Source: Lineus longissimus
Taxonomy: Eukaryota; Nemertea; Pilidiophora; Heteronemertea; Lineidae
Direction of reading: 5' to 3'
DNA: 64,000 nt
NCBI RefSeq assembly: GCF_910592395.1
Contig: NC_088319.1
Span: 6,884,001-6,948,000, forward strand
Shown here: in pieces, positions 10,001 through 22,027 of the stretch
How the letters are laid out: the number at the start of each line of letters is the position of its first letter
How positions within the stretch are numbered: position 1 is the stretch's first letter
Made by a program: the position numbers and the translations under genes
The notes under the pieces: model-generated
Database searches by the model: none
Told to the model about the DNA's origin: nothing
Seen by the model: the letters and a program-made list of their open reading frames with translations, nothing else

Positions 10001-12000
10001 TCATGAATACATTAAGATTTATAAGGACTGTCGGCCTCTAGTGCATACTGTATAGACGCGTTGGATAATTTATACGGACGAATGAAAGAACGCGAAATTA
10101 TCACATGACCTCTTCAGTACGCTTCTTGCGAAATGCGTTACGGCTGACAGACGTGCACCGTAGGGGAGTCTATACAACACTGCAGTGTCCGTGGTATCCT
10201 ATTTCTAAAACAGTGGCACGTTTCTTAACCGCTAGGGCTATGGACTTTGTTTTCATGACCCACTAGGTCAGATGACCTTTGACACTGAATTTCGGTCCGG
10301 TCTGATTCTTGACTTGGCCACTAGGGGGCCAAAACTGAAAACATAAATAGTGTGATATCTCACTAATTACTGATTAGTTTTTGGTAAAAATTTTATGGTA
10401 GATACTCTTAGCAACGATACATCACATATGGTACGGGTTTTTGATTTGACGTACTTGTCAATGTCACAGAGGTCAAATGGCGTAAATTGGCCATTTGAGC
10501 GTAACTGTGGCACGTTTCTTTACCAATAAAGCTATGAACTTGAAATTTGGTACACATGACTCCCTGCATCATATAACCTCTGACACCGAATTTCGGTCTG
10601 ATCTGATTCTGGACTTGGCCACCAGGGGGGCCAAAACTAAAAAAAGTAAAAAGTGCAATATCTCGCTTAATAGTGACTTGTTTTCAATTTTATTTTCATG
10701 GTAGGTACTCAGAGCAAGGATACATCACATATCCTACGGGTTTTTGATTTGACCTGCTTTTCAAGGTCACAGAGGTCAAATGGCGTAAATTGGTCGTTTA
10801 AGTGTAGCTATTGCAGGTTTCTTAACCACTAAAGCTATGAACTTGAAATTTGGTACACATGACTCCCTACGTCAATGACTCCCTACTCATGTAACCTCGG
10901 ACACCAAATTTCGATCTGATCTGGTTCTCAACTTGGCCACCAGGAGGCCAAAACTAAAATAGGTAAAAAGTGCAGTATCTCGTTTATTAGTGACTTGTTT
11001 TTGATGATATTCTTATGGTACTCACTCCAAGCAACGATACATCACGTCATACTGACTTTGGTTTGACCTATATACTATACATGTACAATGTTTCTTAACC
11101 TGGATGAATTCCAAATATCTATACGGTGAGCACAATGGCCCTGGCCATTTCATTTACCCTAATTTTCACCAATGGTGGAGAATCTTCTTGGCTATCGAAT
11201 GATATCATAGTTGATATCAGGACCAATTGCATAACAAAGTTATTACATAATTTTGAGAGGCATCTATTTTTCACTTTTTGGTTGATGGATTTTTTTAAAT
11301 CGAAGTATAAATCTTGCATCATACAGATAACAATGCTAAGACTTTCTGTGAAGAAAGTATTTGAAAATATTATTTACTTTTCATGATATATCAAAATATC
11401 AAAATTTTGAGATTCTGAAAATTTTGAGATTTTTCTGATTTTTCGATATATCCTAGTAGTACCCATGTCCCCTGAATGAATGGTGATTTTTTTCTGATTT
11501 TCAACTAAAGGAACATCTTGAAATTATAATATGAAGATTTTCATACTACCAAGTATCCACCTTTTCTCAGCAATATTAGTTGCTAGCTGTGCTAAATTGG
11601 TGCCAATCATTATTTGGGTATGACTTCTCAATGATACAGTTGCAAAAAACCCAAAAATATCAAATTATCAAAATATCAGAATTTTGATATTTCGATATAT
11701 CTCAAAACCAAAATGAGATTTATCCAAATTTTTTTCACAGAAAGTCTTAGCAATGTGCAAGATATAATGTAGGGTAAATTTGGTTTTGAAAAATTGATTT
11801 ACAAAAAAGTAAAAAAAAGATGCCTCTCAAAATTATGTGATAACTTTGTTATGCAATTGGTCCTGATATCAACTATCATGTCATTCGATAGCCAAGAAGA
11901 TTCTCCACCATTGGTGAAAATTTGGGTTCAATAGGATTAGCCTTTTTTGAGAAAATGTGCTAAAACTGGTGTCCATAAACTTTTGATCATGATTGTACAT

Positions 12001-12227
12001 ATGTTTATAATTTAATCATGTATTTGGATGGTATACCATTCATATGTCTGTTGTATACCAATTGGTACATTCTATTGGCCATGCCATCCTGGGATACTAA
12101 TCTTATACACCAAAAGTTAATCATCTTCACCCAATACCTATTCGCACCAGGAACGTACCAAGTTTTCCATAAACCATCGCGTTCAACATTGAGCGCCTAA
12201 CTTTCACTCAAGTTTACAAAATAAAGT
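12001..12227. other. Short unassigned stretch
   Basis: Between the fold-back element and the next inverted-repeat element; no gene or repeat recognised. Confidence 0.5.
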
Positions 12228-12496
12228 GTAAAATGGGGTAATTGTAGCCCCTTTTTCTCCGTAGGGGAGTCTATACAACACCGCTGTGTCCGCCGTCGTC
12301 CTCTATATCCTGTTTAAAAAACAGTGGCACATTTCTTAACTGCTAGAGTTATGAACTTGAAACTTTGTATACAGGACCTCCCAGGTCGGGTGACCTCTGA
12401 CAATGAATTTTGGTCCGATCTGATTCTTGACTTTGCCACCGGGGGGTCAGAAGTGGAAACCTAAGTGTGATATCTCTCTTATGAGTGACTCGTTTT

Positions 12497-12561
12497 TAGC
12501 TCAGCTGACTAAGTCAGCTGAGCTTGTCAAATAAGTTGTTCAGTGGCGTCCGTCTGTCCAT

Positions 12562-12595
<34 letters not shown>

Positions 12596-14148
12596 GTTAA
12601 ACCCATGGTGCACATTTTGTAACCGTAAGACCTGGAGACTTCAATTTTGCATTTCTGGATACTTCTGGTCAAACTCTACTTTCAAAACAAAATTTGTCGC
12701 CATTCGACCTACTTCCTGCGAGCGAGAGTGCATGAAGGAAACTGGCCTATATCGGCCTAGGAGCAGCAGAATTAGTCGAAATATGCTCTAATATTAAGAT
12801 AAAATTCTTGAAAATCTATTTTATTGAGAAAAAGTTCAAAATTTTAACAGGAGAGGGCGCTACCTGCCTTTTAATTATTTCTGCCGATTCAAATTCCCGC
12901 CCGATGACGTCAGCCATCAATGAAGTCTCCTATTTGCCAGTTCTCAAAACATGGCAGCTACACAACAAAAGCAGTAGCTCCAGGAATAAATCACTGTTCA
13001 CTTCAGCTTCGTAATCGATTGTACCCCCACTTTATTGTGTTTTGTGTGGTGTTCCTATTCAATCAACGATGTAAGGCCTTATTATGTTGGTTTTAATTGA
13101 GAAGGTGCATTATAAGCGGCGTACGAAATACCGAAGCGGAGACAAAATGGCGGCATGTTGTTTACGCCTGGAGCTCAATGACACTCAAGTACCCAATTTT
13201 CTGCTTAAAAAGTAGTAGTCTGGTAGGCGATATTATCACTAGTTCGTTTCAGTGGTAGTCATAAGGTCGTTAGGGACTACTTTCAGAAATTAGTTCTTGA
13301 AAATTTGGCCACATTTCTGTGAAAACGATATCGGAAGTGCATGCTCTGTTCGCGATGACATCGCCGATGTATTTTGAAGTGGAGAATTCCCACAGTATGT
13401 GCAGTGAATTGGCATGATTCTGTTCGCCTATTAAGTTTTAGTTCTACGATTCTTTCATGAGTAAGAAGTAGACATTCTAAGCAATACAATAATGTCACTC
13501 CCATAAAAATTGATTGGAAATTGAGGGAGCTACGGCATTCTGTTTGTACAATACCAAATGGCACATTTTAAAAAGCGCTCATTGGACAACGTAGGGAATC
13601 ACCAGAAATGACGTCATCGCTGGTCTAAATAGAAAACTACGGTGGCGCAGTAGAGCACAAGAAAAGGTTTAGCATTAACTTCGTCATGCAAGCTTCAGCA
13701 ACAAAACGATTTCTCATGAATGATTTATTTGATCATCATCAGCTTGTTTCCCCTGATAGGTAAAAAAATGATTTACAATTTCCATCCAAGTTTTCTATTT
13801 TGTGTATAGTCACATGTTATTTAACTGGCAAGGAGCCAAGCAGTTTTGAATATTCGCGGGAAAATACTTCGTACTTGTAAACGAGGCTATGACAATGAGT
13901 ATCCTCATTCATGGCATAAACTTCATGTTTCGGTAAATATTTTCATACGATGATTTCACCCGAATTATGGTCAGGATTGAGGAATGAACAGTGGCATAAT
14001 TATGTCAACCAAAAACATTGGTACCGTAGTGAACGCAAAAGGATATCAAATACCATGGAGCATGCCATTTTCATGCATAATGAACTGAACACCGGGAAGA
14101 TAGTAATGATATTAACTCAGCTGAGCGCCAGGCCCTTGGGCCTCTTGT
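12497..14148 (+). mobile_element. Element C1 (family C), nested in B2
   Basis: A 13-bp perfect 5' palindrome (AGCTCAGCTGACT and complement), then a TCCA microsatellite, a 1.5-kb body and the 3' end TCAGCTGAGC + GGCCCTTGGGCC hairpin + TCTTGT. The flanks rejoin the B2 core (…CGTTTT and GATAAAATTTTT), matching uninterrupted B modules, so insertion was between Ts with no duplication. C1, C2 and C3 are nearly identical over their bodies. A 68-aa frame at 12808 is the same in all three but has no recognisable domain. CREs: 12905-12912 and 13609-13616. Confidence 0.9.
12905..12912. promoter_or_regulatory. CRE palindrome TGACGTCA (exemplar in C elements)
   Basis: Full CREB/ATF-type palindrome. A second lies at 13609-13616 downstream of an ATTGG (inverted CCAAT). 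Both recur in C2 (20041, 20791) and C3 (31515, 32219), as does an AAAATGGCGGC YY1-like motif. Activity is inference. Confidence 0.45.
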
Positions 14149-15014
14149 TGATAAAATTTTTATGGTAGGTTCTCCTTGCAAGAATACATCACATATCATA
14201 CAGGTTTTTGATTTGACCTAATTTTCAAGGTCACAGAGGTCAAATGGCATAAATTGGCCGTTTGAGTGTAAGTATGGCACATTTCTTAACCGCTTCAGCT
14301 ATAAACTTGAAATTTCATACCCTTGACTCCCTACGTCATATAACCGTTGAGTCAGTCCGATCTGAATCTTGACTTGGCCACCAGGGGCCAGAAGTGGAAA
14401 CCTAAAAAGTGTGATATCTCTCTTAATGAGTTACTCGTTGTCGATAAAATTTTTATGGTAGGTTCTCCTAGCAAGAATACATAACATATCATACGGGTTT
14501 TCGATTTGACCTACTTTTCAAGGTCACAGAGGTCAAAAGGTGTAAATTGCCCATTTGAGTGTAACTATGGATGTTTCCTAACCGCTAAAGCTATAAACTT
14601 GAAATTTGGTACACATGACTCCCTACATCATGTAACCTCGGACACCGAGTTTCAATCCGTCTGATTCTTGACTTGGCTACAGGGAGGCCAAAACTAAAAA
14701 AGGTAAAAAGTGCAATATTTTGCTTATTAGTGACTTGTTTTAGATGATATTTTTATGGTAGGTACTCCAAGCAGCATTACATCACATGTCATGCCGTTTT
14801 GGTTTGTCCTATATACTATACATGTAGCATGTTTCTTAACCAGGATGAATTCCTAACCACCAAGTATCTACATGGTGAGCACAGTGGCCTTTGGCTGTTT
14901 CATTCTCCTAAAACTTAGGTTACACAAGAGATTTCCCAGCAGATTCACAAAAACCGGCCTGGATCTTGTAATGGCACCTCTTCCTATAATATTGCCTTTC
15001 ATTTAGAGCATTTT

Positions 15015-16130
15015 TAGCTCACCTCTTAGCAGAGGTGAGCTTATCCCATACCGTGGCGTCCGTCGTCCGTCGTCGTCGTCGTCGTCGTCGTCCGTCGTCC
15101 GTTAGCAGGGCACGTTTCGTAACTGTTAGAGCTATTGAGTTGAAACTTGGTACACATGTACCTTATGTAATGACACCTTGGAGACCAAGTTTCGGTCCGA
15201 TTCGTTTCATGGTTTGGCCATTAGGGGGCCAAACATTAAAAGTGAAAATATGCAATATCTCCCTTAATAGTAGTCGGGAAATTTTGAAAAAAATATGGTA
15301 GGTACTTCTAGCAATGGTGCATCATATATCCTCCGGGTTTTTGATTTGACCTCCTTTTCAAGGTCACAGAGGTCAAATGGTGTAAATTGGCCGTTAGGAT
15401 GTAACGATGGCACGTTTCTAAACTGCAATGACTATTGATACCAAATTTGGTACACATTTACCCCTTAGTCAGGTGATCTCGGGGACCGAAGTTTGGTCCA
15501 ATATGATTCACCACTTGACCACCAGGGGGCAAAATCCAAAAACCTTAAAAATGTGATTATTCCTTAACTTCTTGCCCGATTGCCACCAATTTGATATCAT
15601 GGGTACATCTAACCACCATACAGTATATGTCACACAGGTTTTTAATTTGACCTTCTTGTCAAGGTCACAGAGGTCAAATGGCGTAAATTCGCCGTCAGGC
15701 CGTAACTATGGCACGTTTCTTAATTGCAATGACTATTGATCACAAATTAAGTACACATGTACCCCTTGGTCAGGTGATCTTAGGTACCGAAGTTTGGTGC
15801 GATCTGATTTGCCGTTTGGCCTCCAGGGAGGGGGCCAAATCCTAAATTCTTCAAAATGCCATTATTCCTAGTAATGACTTGCCCGATTGGCACCAATTTT
15901 ATATCATAGGTACATCTAATTCTAACAACCATTCAATGTGTCACCCGGGTCTTCTTTGATTTGACCTACTTTTCAAGGTCACAGAGGTCGAATGTGCTGT
16001 AAATTGGCCATTTTGGGGAAATTGTAATTGCTTGGACCTACATCAAACCTAACACTACATGACACAATACCATGCTCTTTATCCATCTTTCCTCCACATG
16101 AGGTGAGCACAATGGCCCTGGCCATTTCAT
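15015..16130 (+). mobile_element. Element A3 (family A)
   Basis: Complete copy with the 11-bp 5' hairpin, (GTC)n, three DR3-bearing core modules and the 3' hairpin to TTTCAT. It is flanked by TTTT on the left and TTATAAAACA on the right. No ORF beyond a short frame read from the 3' end that is common to all A copies. Confidence 0.9.
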
Positions 16131-17885
16131 TTATAAAACAATTCTTCTGAGAGACAATACAATACTTGTACAATTACCCCACGGCTACCCCACGGCTTTG
16201 GGGTAATTGTAGCCTCTGACCACAAGTATTGTATTGTCAAATTTCAAATTACTTGTTTTTGATGCATAATAACACTTTTTTTCACAGGTTTATGGTTGTT
16301 ATTGGTAATAAAGCATTTAGTATTATTACGATCTAGGTTGACGACGTGATTTTGCCGGTATAAAACGGTATTTATTGAACACATTTAGTGATGGTTGATG
16401 CAATCACTTACCAACAATTTAAACAATATTGTCGCAAATCAGACTGATTTTAAACTGGTGTAAAAAAACAAAGTTCTATTTATCACCTCTGTTGTATATT
16501 ACACCTTGTGTCAGACAACATCTTGTGACATTCTGAATTGACTGACATTCTTGTCGTTCGCTGTTAAAAATTTTAGTTTCAGTTATGGGTCATGTAACAA
16601 CCCCAATAGCTGGCATCACTTAATGGTAATGCAATGTACATGTACCATTAGAAATGCTGCTCGCTAGACAATGGTGTGGCTTTAACTAGAGACACCAGTA
16701 ACTTAGAAAATATTTTATTTCGTAATAACGTTAGGTAAACTAGTATGAAACCTCAAATGTATCATTGTTGGTACATAAAGGGTTACCATTGCATCTATTG
16801 TGTCTAAATCAGATATATTTATGATCAAATGATATTATTCAGGTTTAACCTTTTGGGCACTGAATATTCTTTTGAAAATCAGAACACGTTATACCCACAT
16901 TTCACAGGGCTAATGACATGATTAATATTGGTGCTATGTCAATAGGCATCGAGTTTTATATGTTCAGTATTACTCCCAGACCATGATAAATATAATAGAA
17001 AAAAATAGATTATGATAAGATCCTGACCCTCCATCATTTACCCTTTCTGTGACCCCCCCCCCCCCGACCATGGCCAGAGGGGGGTATGAAAATGAAAGCC
17101 ACTTACCACACCCTATTACTATACACAAGCTTTTACATGCGTTTGCCTAATGTATAATGTACACGAAGTATTCATCCTGCTTTTCACCGGTTTTTAGCAT
17201 CAAATAATGATCCAATCAGCACTAATTAGAGGCTAATTAGTAGCCCCAAAATTAGGGTTAAGAATTTGGAATGTTTACCCCCCTAAAAACTCCGACTTTG
17301 GCCAAAAAAAGACATGTAACCTTTTGACATACATGAGTGCCGTCTATGAATACCGAGTGGAACTAAAATTAACGATGTTTGAGAGGTGCTTGGGCAGTTT
17401 AAAGGGGCAGTGGTCTCTCGTCGCCGTATGGCGACCACCGGGCTCAAAGGGATAAGAATAGGATTTATTGAGCTATTCATAGGGGCTACAAATACCCCGA
17501 ACCAACAGGCTAAAAATACCCTGAGGGTACCTTGGTCAGAAAAGTGTCTGTGAAAAATATTCTTTTGATAATGACATCAAATGCCGCATACAACATTCTC
17601 TACACTCGATACTGATCACCTGAACCAAGTTTCAAATATATCAATGCTCTGTAAGTGTGGAAAATTCATACCTGCAAAAAGTTCAATCCAACTTTTTTTG
17701 TGCATGTGTCTGATTTGTTTACTTCTTATAGCCAAAGCTCTTACATAACATGTTGCATAATCCAAAACTATTTCTGTCGTGATACTCAAGAGTCACCTCC
17801 TTCATATCCATGCTTGAGTTGGCTTAATAATTCAATGGTTACCCGAATGAAAATCAAAAACATAGTCAGGGGCTACAATTAGACC
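16131..17885. other. Interior of inverted-repeat element; hairpin; no gene
   Basis: Contains a stem formed by GACAATACAATACTTGT (about 16150-16172) and its complement (about 16218-16238) around GGGGTAATTGTAGCC. A C-run lies near 17050. No coding region is recognised. Confidence 0.45.
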
Positions 17886-17909
17886 GGGGCTACAATTACC
17901 CAATTTTAC

Positions 17910-18579
17910 CTTAAGATGTTACCATTCAATATGAAATGTTGGTCATATATCAAGAAACCTTCACCGTGTTATCTTTAAATGTATGTTTTTTTGAGTAGAT
18001 ACCAAGAAGGAGTTCAATGTTAGGTAATTTAATGTAAATATTTTACCTTTGTGCTGGTCTCGCAGTCAAACCATTGCGCGAGATGAGCACAGAGTTAGAA
18101 GCCAAGGGCTGAGTTTGTCTATGACCCGAGGATGGAGTGGGAGTTTCACGTGGAATAACGTCTTGTTTCGCATGAACAGTGCTTCAGCCTACTTTCTACA
18201 TTTTCTCGGGCATTCTCATTTCTTGTCTATAAGTTCGGAGCAGATCAGTTATCCAGTTTCGCCCTGATGATCATGTGAACAATAGGCCCCGCAAAAGGCT
18301 TCCATTCAAAATATTGCGCAAGACTTGGTGATACATTATTGTTTTGATACCGACTGAGGTGCGCGATGGCCATTGTATTGATTGTACCAAATTCACTTAA
18401 AAGGCCATGACTCCTGCTTTTATGATTGCATGACATGTACAAATCCTCAAACACTGGACTCAAAGCTCCGCATTAAATCAAGTTTGATCAAAATTGAAGA
18501 ACCCAGTCCAGAGATATAGCAAATTAACGGCTTTGTTTACATGTTATGTAACAGCCTTGGTTAGGTTTCTAAGTAAAGT
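17910..18579. other. No gene recognised
   Basis: Short frames only; no repeat or RNA signature. Confidence 0.5.
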
Positions 18580-19122
18580 CAGGCGGCAGGTTTACTGACA
18601 TAGATCAGGCTGACGTTGGATTTCTTACTATAAATAGTATAAATTTGTCTGTATTACCTTACCTTATTATAAGGTATATCGAAGCTTTAAATTAGAAATA
18701 CATTATGATAGTTTAAGTATTGTATAAATTGATGTATTTGATGCAATTTTCTGTAAAAAGAATCGAATTTGAAAAATCAATTAAGTTCTATAAATTTGTG
18801 GGGTCTATGTTTTTTTTGGCATTGATTTTGTTTCCCCACTTCATGAATTAGCTCAAATAACACTTTCTAGATGTGAGAGTTGACTTCTAAAATAAATATA
18901 ACCGGTTTTCCAAAAAAAATTAAAATATTTAATTGAAATATTTTTTGGAATACAATAAACTCATTTATTATGGGCAAAGGTATGCTTTCATACTTGAACA
19001 TTGAAAATGTCAATGAAAAACAGACTTCATTTATCAATTTTAAGAGCATTAATTTATATGTGTCCTCCCAAGTAGGGCAATAAGCCTGATCTACATCACA
19101 ATTTTGGTGAACCCGCCGCCTG
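18580..19122. repeat. Imperfect inverted repeat, MITE-like
   Basis: CAGGCGGCAGG...AGATCAGGCT at 18580-18612 recurs inverted at 19083-19122 with mismatches. The interior is AT-rich without coding potential. Ends and target duplication are not clear. Confidence 0.35.
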
Positions 19123-19552
19123 GCTCTAACAAGCCAGTTGCTAGCCTGATTAGGTGATCTAGTTGTCAAACACCTGAAAGGCTATATCTTCAAAATGGAT
19201 GGAGCAAATTGCATGGGGTTTTCTGTATTATATAAATTGTTAGGTGCACTTTTGAAAACGTCTTACAGCAGGAAATGGCAAAATACCTTGAGTTATGGCC
19301 TTTAAAATGAACCTGTCATGAGGGTTTACTGTCCCCTGATTGTCAAGAAAAGCTCACTGTTATTTCAGTTTAAAAGGAAGTTGCTGTGAACCAAACACAA
19401 TGGTCTTTATAGGCCCCAGATCCGTCTGGGGACTATATTGATATCACTGGAATTCTCGAAACTGTTATTTTCTTCCACGATTTTTACACATTTATTGCGG
19501 TAGTCCAGCAAAACAGCTAAATAAACCAGAAATCAATCACCCTTACACCACC
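19123..19552. other. No gene recognised
   Basis: No coding or repeat signal seen between the inverted repeat and the direct repeat left of C2. Confidence 0.5.
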
Positions 19553-21545
19553 AAACCCAATTCCATCTATAGACTATAGCAAAAGTATTTAAAAAATCCT
19601 GAGTATTTCGATACTTTTGAAGCATTTTTAGCTCAGCTGACTAAGTCAGCTGAGCTTGTCAAATAAGTTGTTCAGTGGCGTCCGTCTGTCCATCCATCCA
19701 TCCATCCATCCATCCATCCATCCATCCGTCCGTTAAACCCATGGTGCACATTTTGTAACCGTAAGACCTAGAGACTTCAATTTTGCATTTCTGGATACTT
19801 CTGGTCAAACTCTACTTTCAAAACAAAATTTGTCGCCATTCGACCTACTTCCTGCGAGCGAGAGTGCATGAAGGAAACTGGCCTATATCGGCCTAGGAGC
19901 AGCAGAATTAGTCGAAATATGCTCTAATATTAAGATAAAATTCTTGAAAATCTATTTTATTGAGAAAAAGTTCAAAATTTTAACAGGAGAGGGCGCTACC
20001 TGCCTTTTAATTATTTCTGCCGATTCAAATTCCCGCCCGATGACGTCAGCCATCAATGAAGTCTCCTATTTGCCAGTTCTCAAAACATGGCAGCTACACA
20101 ACAAAAGCAGTAGCTCCAGGAATAAATCACTGTTCACTTCAGCTTCGTAATCGATTGTACCCCCACTTTATTGTGTTTTGTGTGGTGTTCCTATTCAATC
20201 AACGATGTAAGGCCTTATTATGTTGGTTTTAATTGAGAAGGTGCATTATAAGCGGCGTACGAAATACCGAAGCGGAGACAAAATGGCGGCATGTTGTTTA
20301 CGCTATGTGCAATAATCTTGGAGCTCAATGACACTCAAGTACCCAATTTTCTGCTTAAAAAGTAGTCTGGTAGGCGATATTATCACTAGTTCGTTTCAGT
20401 GGTAGTCATAAGGTCTTTAGGGACTAAATTCAGAAATTAGTTCTTGAATATTTGGCGACATTTCTGTGAAAACGATATCGGAAGTGCATGCTCTGTTCGC
20501 GATGACATCGCCGATGTATTTTGAAGTGGAGAATTCCCACAGTATGTGCAGTGAATCGGCATGATTCTGTTCGCCTATTATGTTTTAGTTCTACGATTCT
20601 TTCATGAGTAAAAAGTAGACATTCTGAGCAATACAATAATGTCACTCCCATAAAAATTGATTGGAAATTGAGGGAGCTACGGCATTCTCTTCGGCACTGG
20701 CAGCGCTGAAAAAATACATTGCATACTGTACAATACCAAATCGCACATTTTAAAAAGCGCTCATTGGACAACGTAGGGAATCACCAGAAATGACGTCATC
20801 GCTGGTCTAAATAGAAAACTACGGTGGCGCAGTAGAGCACAAGAAAAGGTTTAGCATTAACTTCGTCATCATGCAAGCTTCAGCAACAAAACGATTTCTC
20901 ATGAATGATTTATTTGATCATCATCAGCTTGTTTCCCCTGATAGATAAAAAAATGATTTACAATTTCCATCAAAGTTTTCTATTTTGTGTATAGTCACAT
21001 GTTATTTAACTGGCAAGGAGCCAAGCAGTTTTGAATATTCGCGGGAAAATACTTCGTACTTGTAAACGAGGCTATGACAATGAGTATCCTCATTGATGGC
21101 ATAAACTTCATGTTTCGGTAAATATTTTCATACGATGATTTCACTCGAATTATGGTCAGGATTGAGGAATGAACAGTGGCATAATTATGTCAACCAAAAA
21201 CATTGGTACCATAGTGAACGCAAAAGGATATCAAATACCATGGAGCATGCCATTTTCATGCATAATGAACTAAACACCGGGAAGATATTAATGATATTAA
21301 CTCAGCTGAGCGCCAGGCCCTTGGGCCTCTTGTTTGCTGAGATATGATACCGTCTTCTCCCAACATGCCGACGCTGATACATTAGCATAAGCTCCGCCCC
21401 GTCATAATGACGTCATTATTTTCAGGAGTTGGTCGAGCGATGGGACGATGGAGGTATAATAAAGAAACCCAATTCGATTCATGGACTATCGCAAAACGAT
21501 TTTTCAAAACTCAGAATATTTCGATGCTTTAGATGGGTTTTTGTG
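19553..21545. repeat. Direct repeat of about 77 bp flanking C2
   Basis: 19553-19628 and 21466-21545 are similar (both run from ACCCAATTC through ATTTCGAT.CTTT to a T-run). Removing C2 leaves a tandem duplication with a unit of about 210 bp; C2 went into the T-run at the end of the first unit. Confidence 0.55.
19629..21333 (+). mobile_element. Element C2 (family C)
   Basis: Complete copy with the 5' palindrome, TCCA repeat and 3' GGCCCTTGGGCC hairpin ending TCTTGT. Compared with C1 and C3 it has two extra short segments (near 20304 and 20695), so it represents a slightly different lineage. CREs: 20041-20048 and 20791-20798. Confidence 0.9.
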
Positions 21546-21586
21546 CTGCGATTTTGACGAGAGTATCGGGTCAAGGTCAAATACTA

Positions 21587-22019
21587 AACATGCGGTTACA
21601 GACAGGTCGTCATCATTGTATTTACGCATGCGCGAGTAACCGGATGTAAACAAATTAAGTCACGTGCATTTGATTGAAGATATTTATATCTTTCCACATG
21701 CTTTTATTTACAGAATGCCGGTATTCCATGAAATAACTGGATTTCTCCTGGCTTGTCATCATGCAATCTACAGTTATTTAGTTGAACCACACTTTTTAAA
21801 ATAATTTGGATTTTCCTTCCCCTATTAATTAGTAGAAAATAAAAATAAAAACAACTCCCCCATTATGGGCATTTATGCCTGAATTATTTTATTTCAACCT
21901 TAGAGTAAAAGGACTTTATTACTCCAAATGCTTCATTCGTAAAACACGTGGATTTGTTCACATCCGGTTACTCGCGCATGCGTAAATACAATGATGACGA
22001 CCTGTCTGTAACCGTAAGT
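21587..22019. mobile_element. 433-bp MITE with 8-bp target duplication
   Basis: Nearly perfect terminal inverted repeats of about 60 bp (CGGTTACAGACAGGTCGTCA inward; 21592-21655 against 21953-22015) lie inside an 8-bp direct repeat AAATACTA (21579-21586 and 22020-22027). Eight-base duplications are typical of hAT, and similar lengths occur with Mutator-like elements. No transposase is present. Confidence 0.75.
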
Positions 22020-22027
22020 AAATACTA

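Larger units (their letters stand above)
8071..10155. mobile_element. 2,085-bp insert in B1 bounded by CACC duplication
   Basis: The four bases CACC occur on both sides (8067-8070 and 10156-10159), whereas other B copies have them once. The insert begins CACGTCT and ends AGACGTG, a 7-bp terminal inverted repeat. This suggests either a small DNA transposon with a 4-bp target duplication or captured DNA. It contains a small intron-containing gene on the minus strand. The left 800 bp hold no recognisable gene. Confidence 0.5.
8062..11153 (+). mobile_element. Element B1 (family B) with a gene-bearing insert
   Basis: The left end is T + GGCTCACC after a T-run. The right end has TACGGTGAGC, complementary to the 5' GCTCACCGTA, and an AATGGCCCTGGCCATT hairpin ending TTTCAT. 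The left terminal 9 bases are separated from the rest of the element (from CACCGTAGGGG at 10156) by a 2,085-bp segment. The body 10160-11153 has the GTAGGGGAGTC start and the core modules with CTCF-like and DR3 motifs. It is inserted in one arm of a Tc1-like fold-back. Confidence 0.8.
7994..11997. mobile_element. Tc1/mariner-like fold-back element, split by B1
   Basis: The left end (TA then CACTCATGGTCAAAAG, 7994-8060) is the inverted copy of the right end (CTTTTGATCATGATTG then TA, ending 11997). The inverted repeat continues on the inner side of the insertion: 11154-11360 pairs with about 11735-11936. The TA target and the GGTCAAAAGTTTATGGACACC-type terminus are those of Tc1-like elements. 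No transposase remains; the centre (11360-11735) is AT-rich and itself partly self-complementary. Element B1 occupies 8062-11153. Confidence 0.7.
12256..14903 (+). mobile_element. Element B2 (family B), interrupted by C1
   Basis: Starts at TCTCCGTAGGGGAGTC after a T-run (the usual GGCTCA is shortened) and ends with GGTGAGCACAGTGGCC and a hairpin variant to TTTCAT. Core modules with DR3 sites at 14228 and 14521 lie right of the nested element C1. Confidence 0.75.
12228..17909. mobile_element. Inverted-repeat element (GGGGTAATTGTAGCCCC ends) holding B2, C1 and A3
   Basis: A 24-bp terminal sequence at 12228-12251 (GTAAAATGGGGTAATTG...) recurs inverted at 17886-17909 with one mismatch. Related GGGGTAATTGTAGCC copies occur at about 16200 and 17487. 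If these are the ends of one transposon, its own DNA is 12228-12255, 14904-15014 and 16131-17909, the rest being later insertions. No transposase frame and no target duplication were seen. It could also be two independent short repeats. Confidence 0.4.

Noticed and set aside
12808-13014. 68-codon frame identical in C1, C2 and C3
   Set aside because: Identity follows from the near-identity of the whole elements; no domain or start signal, so not called a gene.
15979-16173. Repeated minus-strand frame starting NEMARAIVL in family A 3' ends
   Set aside because: It is the reverse reading of the 3' hairpin region present in every A copy and fuses to whatever lies next to it, so it is a junction artefact.
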